A stretch of DNA of 64,000 bases from G963668345 sp965226215 (GTDB lineage Bacteria; Acidobacteriota; Terriglobia; Bryobacterales; UBA6623), in the NCBI GenBank assembly GCA_965226215.1, contig CBDDCH010000002.1:3844001-3908000 (forward strand), written 5' to 3'. Below are positions 51,919 to 60,353 of the stretch, in pieces. Position 1 is the stretch's first letter, and each line of letters opens with the position of its first letter. The translations under genes were made by a program, and so were the position numbers. The notes beneath the pieces were generated by a model. It was not told where the DNA came from and did no database searches. It saw only the letters and a list, made by a program, of their open reading frames with translations.

Positions 51919-52854
51919 ATGGATATGGGTTTGATCGCGGTGGGAGCGATGATCCTGTTGGGTGTCATCATTCTTGCCAAGACGGCTGTGGTCGTGCCAC
52001 AGCAGAGTCAATACATTGTTGAGAGGCTTGGAAAATACGCCGGCACACTCGATGCCGGGTTTCACATTCTGGTCCCGTTTCTCGATATCATCCGTTACCG
52101 GCACTCGTTGAAAGAGGCGGCCACGGACATCCCGGAACAAATCTGCATCACGAGTGACAACGTGCAAGTGGGGGTGGACGGCGTCCTGTACCTCAAAGTA
52201 CTTGATGCCAAGCGCGCCTCCTATGGGATCGGGAATTACATGTTTGCGATCATCCAGCTTGCTCAGACGACGCTGCGTAGTGAGATCGGAAAGATCGAAC
52301 TCGACAAAACGTTCGAGGAGCGAGCCCACATCAACACCCAGTTGGTGGACGAGCTGGACAAAGCGACGGAACCTTGGGGCGTCAAGGTACTCCGTTACGA
52401 GATCAAGAACATCAATCCTCCGCGCGACGTGCTCGAGGCCATGGAAAAGCAGATGCGGGCCGAGCGCGAAAAGCGTGCCACGATTCTGGACTCGGAGGGC
52501 CATCGTGACTCGGCTATCAACACGGCCGAGGGCGAGAAGCAGAAAGTCATCAAAGAATCCGAGGCGAAAAAGCAGCAGCAAATCAATGAGGCGGAGGGAG
52601 AGGCTTCCGCTATCACGACCGTTGCGGCAGCCACGGCCGAGGGAATTCGCAGGGTGGCCGAGGCGATCGAGGCGCCCGGTGGGTATCAAGCGGTGCAGTT
52701 GCGGGTCGCCGAGCAGTATATCGAGAAGCTTGGCATGCTGGCCAAGAAGAACAATACGATGATCTTGCCGGCAAACATGGCTGATGTCTCTTCGATCATC
52801 GCCACGGCAATGAGCGTGATCAAACAGGCTAGTGGCTCGCAGGACGAAAGATAG
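51919..52854 (+). CDS. SPFH/band 7 (stomatin/QmcA-like) membrane protein
   Basis: The 311-residue protein has an N-terminal membrane span (about residues 4-23), the SPFH domain (TAVVVPQQSQYIVERLGKYAGTLDAGFH through about residue 175) and a long Glu/Lys/Ala-rich coiled coil (about 180-245). It matches QmcA/stomatin, which forms large oligomers and binds membrane proteases. It follows nfeD, with an AAAGGAGA-like site ahead of its ATG. Confidence 0.93.
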   Translation: MDMGLIAVGAMILLGVIILAKTAVVVPQQSQYIVERLGKYAGTLDAGFHILVPFLDIIRYRHSLKEAATDIPEQICITSDNVQVGVDGVLYLKVLDAKRASYGIGNYMFAIIQLAQTTLRSEIGKIELDKTFEERAHINTQLVDELDKATEPWGVKVLRYEIKNINPPRDVLEAMEKQMRAEREKRATILDSEGHRDSAINTAEGEKQKVIKESEAKKQQQINEAEGEASAITTVAAATAEGIRRVAEAIEAPGGYQAVQLRVAEQYIEKLGMLAKKNNTMILPANMADVSSIIATAMSVIKQASGSQDER

Positions 52855-53134
52855 ACCGCTCGCCGGGTCATCGCTGCCTTCTGGCTAGCATGGTGGCGTT
52901 CCTTTTTTCTCAGATCTGCGATGTGGTGGTGCACGGCAAAGTGAAAGTGATCACCAAGGGCCGTTTCATCGTTGTGCGCAACAATATATCCACGTAGCAG
53001 GCCAACTCGTCAATTCGTCGCTATTCATAACTATTGCATTCTACGGTTCTCAACCCGTCTTGAAGTTGATTACGGGTTCTATTCTTCTCCAATGGTTGAT
53101 CGGCGTCATAGACACGCCATTTGTTTATTTCGGA
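52855..53134. other. gap upstream of the first ISL3 element
   Basis: A 36-codon frame (52891-53001, MVAFLFSQICDVVVHG...) is too short to call. The last eight bases (53127-53134, ATTTCGGA) do not match those after the element. Confidence 0.35.
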
Positions 53135-54276
53135 GGTTCTTCCGGGTTTCTAGTGGGCGAGTGAGGCTCGGTGGTAGTCTCGCGGGATGCAAGACCGCGA
53201 GCTATACCGCCAGATTCTGGGCATCGAAAGTCCCTGGAAAGTCGTGCGAGTGGAGCTGCGCCGAGCCGACGGCGAAGTCCACGTCTTCCTCGAACACGAC
53301 GAGCAAGTCCGCTGGCCGTGCCGCCAATGCAGCGCCGTGTGCGCACTCCACGATCATCAGCCCGAACGCCGCTGGCGTCACCTCGACACCTGTCAGTACC
53401 GCACGATCCTGCACGCCCGGCCGCCGCGCAGCGACTGCTCCGAGCACGGGCCGCGCGTCGTGCGACTGCCCTGGGCCGAGGCTTCCAGCCGCTTCACCGC
53501 GCTGTTTGAAGCTCTCGCGATCTCGTGGCTGAAGGAAGCCAGCCAGCAAGGCATCGCCGAGTTGCTGGCGCTGAGCTGGGACGAGATTCACGGCATCCTG
53601 GAACGCGCCGTGCAACGTGGGCTCGAACGTCGCGCGGCAGAGCCGATTCCCTACCTGGGCGTCGACGAGAAGAGCTTCCGCAAGCGCCATCGCTATCTCA
53701 CCGTCGTCAACGATCTCAACCGCTCGCGCGTGTTGTTCGTCGCCGAGGGACGCCGCCAGGCCAGCCTGGACGGCTTTTGGAAGACGTTGAGCGCAGAGCA
53801 ACTCGCCCGAGTCGAGGCCGTCGCGATGGACATGTGGGATCCTTACGTCGCCTCGACCCGGGAGCATCTCGACGAATCGGAGAAAAAGATCGTTTACGAC
53901 AAATATCACATCGCGGCGCATCTGGCGAAGGCGGTGGACCAGGTGCGGCGGGCGGAGAACAAGCGTTTACTGGCCTTCGGCGACGAGCGTTTGACAGGCA
54001 CGAAGTACGCTTGGCTGCGGCATCCGGCGAACTTTTCCGAGGACGCCTGGCGCGAGTTCCGCGCGCTGCGCGAAAGCGACTTGAAGACGGCGCGGGCGTG
54101 GGCGTTGAAGGAAACGGCGATGCGGCTGTTCGACTATCGTCGCGAATCGGCGGCGCGAGCTTTCTTCGAGCAATGGCGCGGCTGGGCGAGTCGCAGCCGG
54201 CTGACGCCGATGGTCACCGTAGCGCGGATGTTGACGGCTCGCCTCGAAAACATACTCACGTATCTGAAACACCGCA

Positions 54277-55307
54277 ATGGGGTATCCACTTGACTCAGGT
54301 AACCCCAACATCTTGTGGTTGGGCTCACGGGGCCTCAGCGTCCCAGTCGGCGACGATCGATCGATACGGCGTTGGGTCCACGGCGACTGCCTGCTGCACA
54401 AGGCGGTAGAAGAGTTTTCCCCGGCTGCGTGAGTTGCGCCGGTTGAAGCGGAACACAAACTCGTCGAGGTAGTAGTCCAGATGCTCGTGGCTAACCGCGC
54501 CTTGGTGCGTGCCCAGCAGCCAGCGCTTGAGCAACGAGATCGCTTGGTGCACCCTCGGCAATAATTCCGAGGCCTGCTTGCGGCGGCCCGACAGAAAGAC
54601 GATGCGATGCTGGTAGCCCTTCTTCTCCAGCGGCTCGTAGCCCAGCCAGCCGTCGGTGTGCACCACGCTTCCCGGCTCGACCGACTCCTCCACGAAGGGC
54701 ATCAAACTGGCCGCCGATGCGTTCCGCACGCGCTGCATGCGGATCCGTCCTAGCCCGCGGCCTCTCTCTTCCGCGGCTACTGCAATCAAGGCTTTACGCT
54801 CGGTCTGCCGGCCGCTCACACCCTCTTCCTCAGCGCCCCAATAGGTCTCATCGACCTCGACTACGCCCGCCAATCGCTCCCGCCCCGGACGCACCATCGC
54901 TCGCCGCAGCTTGTGCATCCAGGTCCACGCGGTTTGATAGCTGCCCAACCCGAGAACGCGCTGCAGACCCAGCGCGCTGACCCCGTTCTTTTGCGAAGTG
55001 ACGTGCCAGATCGCCCGGAACCACAGCCGCAGCGGCTTACGTGTGTCTTGGAAGATCGTGCCCGAGGTCACCGACGTCTGCCGCCCGCAGCGAGCGCATT
55101 CGAACCACACTTTGCGCACCGGCCAAGCCCGCTCATGCCCGCATCCCGGACAGCGGAAACCCTCCGGCCAGCGCAACGCGGACAGATAGTCGCGACAGGC
55201 CCCTTCGCTGGCGAAGCGTACCTCGAACTCGAGCAGGTCGCGTGGATAATCCTCCACGAAGGCGCATACTACATCTTGGGGTCACCTGAGTCAAGTGGAT
55301 ACCCAAT
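54277..55307 (-). mobile_element. IS1595-family insertion sequence, 1031 bp
   Basis: It is flanked by an 8-bp duplication ACACCGCA (54269-54276 and 55308-55315). Its 32-bp inverted ends (54277-54308 and 55276-55307) match at 30 positions and contain TATCCACTTGACTCAGGT. The sister ISL3 copy shows the empty site, so boundaries are exact. Confidence 0.95.
54325..55257 (-). CDS. IS1595-family transposase
   Basis: The 310-residue transposase has the N-terminal zinc-binding pair CPGCGHERAW and CARCGRQTS, then GVVEVDETYWGA (first acid), VVHTDGWLGYEPL (second) and NRRNSRSRGKLFYRLV near the C-terminus, matching the ISXO2-like DDE domain of the IS1595 family. The frame is full length and may be active. 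It starts from ATG at 55257. Confidence 0.94.
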   Translation of the reverse strand: MEDYPRDLLEFEVRFASEGACRDYLSALRWPEGFRCPGCGHERAWPVRKVWFECARCGRQTSVTSGTIFQDTRKPLRLWFRAIWHVTSQKNGVSALGLQRVLGLGSYQTAWTWMHKLRRAMVRPGRERLAGVVEVDETYWGAEEEGVSGRQTERKALIAVAAEERGRGLGRIRMQRVRNASAASLMPFVEESVEPGSVVHTDGWLGYEPLEKKGYQHRIVFLSGRRKQASELLPRVHQAISLLKRWLLGTHQGAVSHEHLDYYLDEFVFRFNRRNSRSRGKLFYRLVQQAVAVDPTPYRSIVADWDAEAP

Positions 55308-55575
55308 ACACCGCATTACGAACGCGGTCAGCGAGGGGTTGAACTCAAGGATTCAATGGGTCAAGGCCACGGCGCGCGGTTTCCGCAATCAACAGAACTT
55401 CATCAACGCCATCTACTTCCACTGTGGGAAACTCGATCTGGCTCCTTCGCCCACTTAAAACCCGGAAGAGCCGAACAAGTAAACCAGCTCGCCCTTTGTG
55501 AACTCGACCTTCATAAGTTCGCCGATCTTTGTACTCCATTTCATAAATATACTCTCGTTTCGGGCGAGGGCAGGC

Positions 55576-55722
55576 GGGCACAGCATGCTGTGCCCCTACC
55601 GATCTATTGGGTGCCTGGAAATGTAGGGGCACGGCATGCCGTGCCCGAAGTTCTGGGTGCCTGGAAATGTAGGGGCACGGCATGCCGTGCCCGAAGTTCC
55701 CGATCGTCCACCTGGCTTCTAA
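55576..55722. repeat. composite palindromic repeat, three CATG palindromes
   Basis: GGGCACAGCATGCTGTGCCC (55576-55595) then two GGGCACGGCATGCCGTGCCC (55627-55646, 55673-55692), the last two in a 46-bp tandem unit. GTAG/CTAC flanks the palindromes. The end AGTTCCCGATCGTCCACCTG matches the inverted copy at 58531-58632. Confidence 0.8.
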
Positions 55723-56041
55723 ATCTAAATATACGTGACCGAACTTATGAAATGGACTACTTATCCACCAGGTATCCGGCGTACCATATCGGCCAATCAG
55801 GATCAGCACCGTTTGTAGACAGAAACGCCTGGTGATGGGCCTGGCCTGTTTCCCTGAATAGGTTTTCGAGGCTGTGAGTAAGATCGCTGCCGCTCATCTT
55901 TGTTCGTTCTCGTTATGGTTATTTGGAAAGCTGGCCTTCAAGCCGATTCCGGCAAAGCCTGATGTCTGCGCTGAATCCCCTGCCGCTGATTCTCCCACAT
56001 TGCGGACGGCTGCCTGGATTGTTAAATCTGGCCTCCGAACC

Positions 56042-56094
56042 AAGTCCCGTAGCGCATGGCTGGGCGGCCGTTTTGCCCAGACCTGCGGCCTTTG
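56042..56094. repeat. 53-bp repeat, left of the TlpA-like gene
   Basis: Starts AAGTCCCGTAGCG and includes CTGGGCGGCCGTTTTGCCCAG, a 6-bp-stem hairpin. A second copy lies at 56773-56825 and the first 13 bases recur at 30501. The frame covering 55874-56251 is a chance ORF across the repeat. Confidence 0.7.
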
Positions 56095-56132
56095 GCTAAC
56101 ACCAGACGGCCATCTCCGGATAGGATTGAGAG

Positions 56133-56750
56133 GTGGTGATCGAGCAACGCCTCATGCGCTTGTCCTTGCGACCAAACTCATGGCTAGCGTGGAAGCGTAT
56201 TCTAGTCGCTTCGCTCGTGATCGCTCTCTGCTGCTCCTGGTTCCAAGCTGACCTCGAGCCGCTCACCAGCGAAGAGTGGGCAACCGTCGTTGAGGCGCAC
56301 AAGGGCCGTTTGCTGGTGGTCAACGTTTGGGCAAGCTGGTGTCGAAGCTGCGTCGAGCTTTTCCCTTCCGTTGTTGATCTATCGAACCGGTACAATCCCG
56401 ACCGGATACAGTTCCTCTCCCTCTCGATTGACGACTCGAACGACTCCGCCGCTCTCGATCAGGCGCGGCAGTTTCTCGACAACCAGGACGCCGACTTCCC
56501 TCATTACCTGCTGACCCACGAAATCACAGAGGCACTTGAAAGCCTCGGCCTAGAAAGCATTCCGGCCGTTATTGTTTACGATGCCGAGGGGCGGTTGCGC
56601 TATCGGTTGCAAGGTGATGACGATCAAGTCCAGATCAGCACGGCCGATTTGCAGAGTGCCATCGAGTCACTCATGGAACCCGCTAGAAGCCCTAGCAGTG
56701 ACTCGGATGTAAAAGGGATACTCGCGGTTCGACTGCGTTCCGGGCCGTAA
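56133..56750 (+). CDS. membrane-anchored TlpA/ResA-like thioredoxin
   Basis: The 205-residue form starts at GTG 56133; ATG 56154 is an alternative. A hydrophobic anchor (KRILVASLVIALCC, about residues 21-34) precedes a thioredoxin fold with VNVWASWCRSCVELFPSV (C70-x2-C73) and the cis-Pro loop GLESIPAVIVYD. It is likely a periplasmic thiol-disulfide protein. It lies between two 53-bp repeats. Partner unknown. Confidence 0.85.
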   Translation: MVIEQRLMRLSLRPNSWLAWKRILVASLVIALCCSWFQADLEPLTSEEWATVVEAHKGRLLVVNVWASWCRSCVELFPSVVDLSNRYNPDRIQFLSLSIDDSNDSAALDQARQFLDNQDADFPHYLLTHEITEALESLGLESIPAVIVYDAEGRLRYRLQGDDDQVQISTADLQSAIESLMEPARSPSSDSDVKGILAVRLRSGP

Positions 56751-56772
56751 CCATCCAAATTAGCTTGGTTCG

Positions 56773-56825
56773 AAGTCCCGTAGCGAAGGGCTGGGCGGTC
56801 GTTTTGCCCAGACCTGCGGCCTTTG
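56773..56825. repeat. 53-bp repeat, right of the TlpA-like gene
   Basis: Same orientation and length as 56042-56094, with a few substitutions (GAAGGG for GCATGG; GTCG for GCCG). Confidence 0.7.
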
Positions 56826-56958
56826 ACTTCGAAATTCTAAAGCGCCCTGTCTATGCTGGCTATAATGGTTCTGGACCGGACGGCCCAAAGCTATTGACTT
56901 GGCTGCAACCACGCGGGTTTCGGTTTTCCGACGCTCGTCCATTTCGATTCGTCCTGCT

Positions 56959-57787
56959 ATGGCTACAAAGAGAACCGCCGACTCCATGGCTCTTGAGAAA
57001 ACGTTACTGCGACGGGTTGGTAAGGCCATTCATGAGTTCCGCATGACTCGCCACGGCGACCGTATCGCCGTGGGCGTTTCGGGGGGCAAGGACTCGCTGA
57101 CACTTCTCGACGCCCCGTTGTCGCTCCAGAGAAAGTCTCCGACGAAATACACCTTGCAGGCCTTCACCGTGGAACAGGGTAAATTCACCCGCCCCATCGA
57201 GCCGCTCGCCGACTACTTGAAAACGCGGAACATTCCCTGGACCTATTACCGCGACGAGCCTTCGTTTCAGCTACTCGCCGATGATCCCGATCACGGCTGC
57301 GACCTGTGCAGCCGCTATCGACGCCGGGCGGTGTATGAGATTGCCTCGGATTTGGGCGCGAATGTGGTGGCTCTCGGGCACACAGCCGACGACTTCTGCG
57401 AATCGCTGCCGCGGAACACCCTCTACACCGGTCGGTTGAGTGCGCTGCCGGCGGTCACCTATTCTCGTTCCGGCGATTTTCGGATCATTCGGCCGCTGGT
57501 CTACGTCTCCGAGGAGGTGACTTCGGCGTACGCTGACCAACGCGCTATGCCCATCACGCCTTGTGCCTGTTCCCAGCGCACCGGAAACCGTCCGACGATC
57601 GCTGCGGGAGTTTTTGGCCGAAACTAAGAAAGGACACCCCCACGTGCTGGAAAATATCCTTTCGGCCATGAGTCGCATTGATACGCCCCGGCTGCTCGAC
57701 CGGCGATTTCTCGATTTCGACCAAGGGGGGCCGTTGCCCGGCGCCCAAACCCCTGAGCTGCTTCCGGTTTTGACGAAAGGCGATTAA
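56959..57787 (+). pseudogene. ttcA: TtcA-like tRNA 2-thiocytidine synthetase with frameshift
   Basis: From ATG 56959 the frame has the PP-loop SGGKDS (41-46), CDLC (C114, C117), LGHTADDFCESL and PCACS (C202, C204), the features of TtcA, which thiolates C32 of tRNA. At about 57586-57592 sense passes to the next frame (VRRSLREFLAETKKGHPHVL, ... RIDTPRLLDRRFLDFD) which ends at 57787; one extra base explains this. An ATG at 56986 is an alternative start. Real decay or sequencing error. It precedes the phosphate genes. Confidence 0.75.
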
Positions 57788-57871
57788 TGGTTTCCCTACA
57801 CCGCCGAGTTTCCCATGGAGGGACGCCAGGCGGAAACTGACCGCACCCGGACCAAACGTGGAAGGCCCAAT

Positions 57872-58486
57872 ATGAAATTTCTCCCCAAAGACCAACAGTT
57901 CTTCGATCTCTTTGAGAAGCAGTCTCAGCTGATCGTGGAGGCTGCTGAAATGCTGGATCAAGGCGTAACAGCGAAGAAAACCGACTGGAACACGCTGCGC
58001 ATTCGGGTTCATCAGATCGAAAACAAAGGCGACGACATCACGCATGAAACTCTGACGCGGCTCCACCGGACCTTCATTACGCCGATGGAGCCCCAGGACA
58101 TCCACGATATTTGTCTCCGGCTCGACGATGTCCTCGACATGGTCGACGAGGTAGCCGGGCGGTTCCACATCTTCAAGGTCACGAGCCTTCCTAGCTGCGT
58201 TCAGACGATGACACAAAACCTCGTTGCCAACAGCCATGCGACGTCCGCGGCGGTGCGGGCCGTGGCCGAAGGGAAAGATGTCTCCTCGCTGCTCATCAAG
58301 ATCCACGACCTGGAGGACGAAGCCGATCAAGTGAACCACCAAGCTTTGACGGACCTATTCGACACCGAGAAAGACCCCATCCGCTTGATCAAGCTCAAGG
58401 AGATTATTGAGCTGCTGGAAGAAGCCGCTGATTCATTCGAAGGGGTGGCGCATGTCCTCGAGGCAGCCGTCGTCAAGAATGCTTGA
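57872..58486 (+). CDS. DUF47/PhoU-like phosphate transport regulator
   Basis: The frame is open from 57815, but the ATG at 57872 (MKFLPKDQQFFDLFEKQ) is the conserved start. The 204-residue helical protein has E/D-rich PhoU-like helices (HQIENKGDDITHETL, HDLEDEADQVNHQAL). DUF47 proteins are commonly encoded beside Pit transporters, as here, and probably modulate them. The repeat at 58531 lies between it and the pit gene. Confidence 0.9.
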   Translation: MKFLPKDQQFFDLFEKQSQLIVEAAEMLDQGVTAKKTDWNTLRIRVHQIENKGDDITHETLTRLHRTFITPMEPQDIHDICLRLDDVLDMVDEVAGRFHIFKVTSLPSCVQTMTQNLVANSHATSAAVRAVAEGKDVSSLLIKIHDLEDEADQVNHQALTDLFDTEKDPIRLIKLKEIIELLEEAADSFEGVAHVLEAAVVKNA

Positions 58487-58530
58487 GGCGGTTAGCTTGG
58501 CAGCCTGTTTCGTAGATTTGGTTGCGTATG

Positions 58531-58632
58531 TTTAGAAGCCAGGTGGACGATCGGGAACTTCGGGCACGGCATGCCGTGCCCCTACCTTTCCAGACACCCA
58601 TCAGATCTCTAGGGGCACAGCATGCTGTGCCC
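58531..58632. repeat. composite palindromic repeat, inverted copy
   Basis: GGGCACGGCATGCCGTGCCC (58562-58581) and GGGCACAGCATGCTGTGCCC (58613-58632). The left end AGAAGCCAGGTGGACGATCG matches the reverse complement of the 55.7-kb copy, so the two copies form a 3-kb inverted repeat around tlpA-ttcA-DUF47. Confidence 0.75.
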
Positions 58633-58774
58633 GCCTGCGCTCGCCTGCTGGAGTACTTAGGCCCCTTGGTGCGAATCTGCCGTCGTTTTGGTCGCCAACG
58701 CCTGAACGGAGCGAGACTCAGCCGATGAGGTGCGGTCTTTCGAAAGCTAGCGAGACGACGCTACCAGGAGACGA

Positions 58775-59803
58775 ATGGAGAACTTAGGATTCATTGTCGT
58801 TATTGTGTTCGTGGCGCTCGTTTTCGACTTTTTTAACGGGTTTAACGACGCCGCGAATGCGATCGCGACCGTGGTCGCTACTCGCGTCCTTAGCCCGGGT
58901 CACGCAGTGTTCTGGGCTGCGTTTTTCAACTTCATCGCCGCCTTCGGCTTTGGGACGGCCGTGGCGAAGACGATCGGCCAGGGCATGGTCGCGCAGGAAG
59001 CCGTCACACAGTACGTCGTGATCGGCGGCTTGTTCGGCGCCATTTTCTGGACCTGGCTTGCCTCCCACCTCGGTTTGCCCATCAGCGCCTCTCACGCCCT
59101 CGTCGGCGGCTATGGAGGGGCGGCGATGGCATACGTTGGCTTGACGCGGGGGTGGTCTCAGGTGATGACCGCGATTGTCACCGATGGCTGGGTGAAGACG
59201 GGCACGTTCATCTTTGTCGCCCCGCTAATGGGTTTGGTTGCTGGATCGCTGCTGATGATCGCAGTGGCATGGATTTTCCGTCGCGGTCACCCTTCCACCT
59301 TGGATTACTATTTCCGCCGTCTACAATTGTTCTCTTCCGCCGTGTTTAGCTTCGCCCACGGCACCAACGACGCCCAAAAGACCATGGGCATCATCGCCAG
59401 CGCTCTGTTCGCGCTCGGTCATCTGGAAACGTTTTACATTCCGTTCTGGGTCATTCTCTCGGCGCATGCGGCGATCGCACTCGGTACGTTCATGGGAGGC
59501 TGGCGGGTCATCAGAACGATGGGGCATCGTATTACCAAGCTGAAGCCGGTCGGAGGTTTCTGTGCCGAGACGGGCGGCGCCTTTACCGTCTTGCTGGCTG
59601 CCTGGTTGGGCATCCCCGCCAGCACGACGCACACGATCGCGGGAGCTATCGCCGGCGTGGGAACGGCCCAACGCGTGCGCGCCGTGCGCTGGGGCAAGGC
59701 GAGGGAAATCATTTGGGCTTGGGCACTTACGCTTCCTACGACGATCACCGCCGGCGCCCTAGGCTACATGATCATTCACGCCCTGATTCCTGGGGCGGCC
59801 TAG
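58775..59803 (+). CDS. pit: Pit-family inorganic phosphate transporter
   Basis: The 342-residue protein has about 8-10 membrane helices with the two PiT signature repeats: FFNGFNDAANAIATVVATRV near the N-terminus and FAHGTNDAQKTMGIIA in the second half, plus GAxxWTWLASHLGLPISASHALVGG and GIPASTTHTIAGAIAGVG. It moves phosphate (as metal phosphate) with protons. It follows DUF47, so the two likely form a low-affinity Pi uptake unit. Confidence 0.93.
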   Translation: MENLGFIVVIVFVALVFDFFNGFNDAANAIATVVATRVLSPGHAVFWAAFFNFIAAFGFGTAVAKTIGQGMVAQEAVTQYVVIGGLFGAIFWTWLASHLGLPISASHALVGGYGGAAMAYVGLTRGWSQVMTAIVTDGWVKTGTFIFVAPLMGLVAGSLLMIAVAWIFRRGHPSTLDYYFRRLQLFSSAVFSFAHGTNDAQKTMGIIASALFALGHLETFYIPFWVILSAHAAIALGTFMGGWRVIRTMGHRITKLKPVGGFCAETGGAFTVLLAAWLGIPASTTHTIAGAIAGVGTAQRVRAVRWGKAREIIWAWALTLPTTITAGALGYMIIHALIPGAA

Positions 59804-59829
59804 GATTGATCCGGTGCACCCATCAGACA

Positions 59830-59875
59830 TGTCGCCACGAATGGCGACACGGCACGCCGCGAGGCGTGCGCCACG
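59830..59875 (-). repeat. twin-hairpin repeat, copy 3 (reverse)
   Basis: On the minus strand GTGGC is followed by hairpin 1 GCACGCC-TCGC-GGCGTGC (59852-59869) then CG and hairpin 2 TGTCGCCA-TTCG-TGGCGACA (59830-59849). Both stems are perfect. Confidence 0.7.
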
Positions 59876-60011
59876 TCCGTGCCCAGGGCAGGCCGGCGGA
59901 ATCCGAGCGTAGAGCGAGGAAGTCCGGTCAAGGCCCCACCGGATCGATAAACGGGGCAATTTCTCCGCTGCGGGGCCGCGCGGGGGTGCAAAGCCGTAGG
60001 CCTCGGGTTGT

Positions 60012-60055
60012 GGCGCAAGCTCTTCAGCTTGCCGCGTCGAGACTCTTCTCGACGC
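60012..60055 (+). repeat. twin-hairpin repeat, copy 4
   Basis: GTGGC, then hairpin 1 GCAAGCT-CTTC-AGCTTGC (60015-60032), then hairpin 2 CGTCGAGA-CTCT-TCTCGACG (60035-60054). Arms differ from the other copies but pair perfectly. Confidence 0.65.
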
Positions 60056-60353
60056 TTGCATTTCAGTCTTTGGTGAGGGCACCCGCTTGCCCTTTAGCTT
60101 GCAGATTGAGCGGCCGATTGCGGCCCACTGGCCCAAACGTCCGATAAGACTAGCAGAAGGGCCGGCGACGGGAGGGTAAACCCTTGACGGCCGTAGGGTT
60201 TCTCCGAGTTCGCAACTCGGCGGAAAAACCTAGGCGCCGAGCTTGCCCAGTGAACGAGAATTGACTTATGATCTTCTGAAACCCGTAGCCTGAAACCTGT
60301 GGTGACGGGTTTCGTCCAACTGATTACTAAAGCGTTCGCTGATGGAGCCTCGG

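Larger units (their letters stand above)
53187..55458 (+). pseudogene. ISL3-family transposase disrupted by an IS1595 insertion
   Basis: Residues 1-363 are encoded at 53187-54276 and the last ~47 at 55316-55458, after which the frame ends in KLDLAPSPT as in copy 2. The IS splits codon 364 in LKHR|ITNAVSE. N-terminal zinc-finger cysteines (CRQCSAVCALH) and DDE acids (GVDEKSF, VAMDMWDPY) are intact, but the product ends prematurely with NGVST. Confidence 0.93.
53135..55472 (+). mobile_element. ISL3-family element, copy 1, interrupted
   Basis: It is nearly identical to copy 2 (62170-63468). Removing the 1031-bp IS1595 insert and one 8-bp duplication leaves 1299 bp, exactly the length of copy 2. 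Terminal inverted repeats: GGTTCTTCCGGGTTTCTAGT at the left and the complement of GGAAGAGCC at the right. The flanking eight bases differ (ATTTCGGA, GAACAAGT), so the target-site duplication is lost or the flanks have been rearranged. Confidence 0.9.
59804..60353. other. repeat-rich gap with two twin-hairpin copies
   Basis: No gene is supported. It holds twin-hairpin copies at 59830-59875 and 60012-60055. GAGGAAGTCCGGT at 59916-59928 resembles the RNase P RNA P4 word, but no other RNase P element follows. A further hairpin (CCGAGTT/AACTCGG, about 60205-60225) is present. No tRNA seen. Confidence 0.5.

Noticed and set aside
55874..56251. 125-codon frame upstream of the TlpA-like gene
   Set aside because: Covers a 53-bp repeat and overlaps the TlpA-like gene in another frame; no motif.
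59916..60290. RNase P RNA-like word GAGGAAGTCCGG
   Set aside because: The P4-like word is present, but the 3' partner (ACAGAACGGGGCTTA-like) and other conserved blocks are absent; repeats occupy the region.
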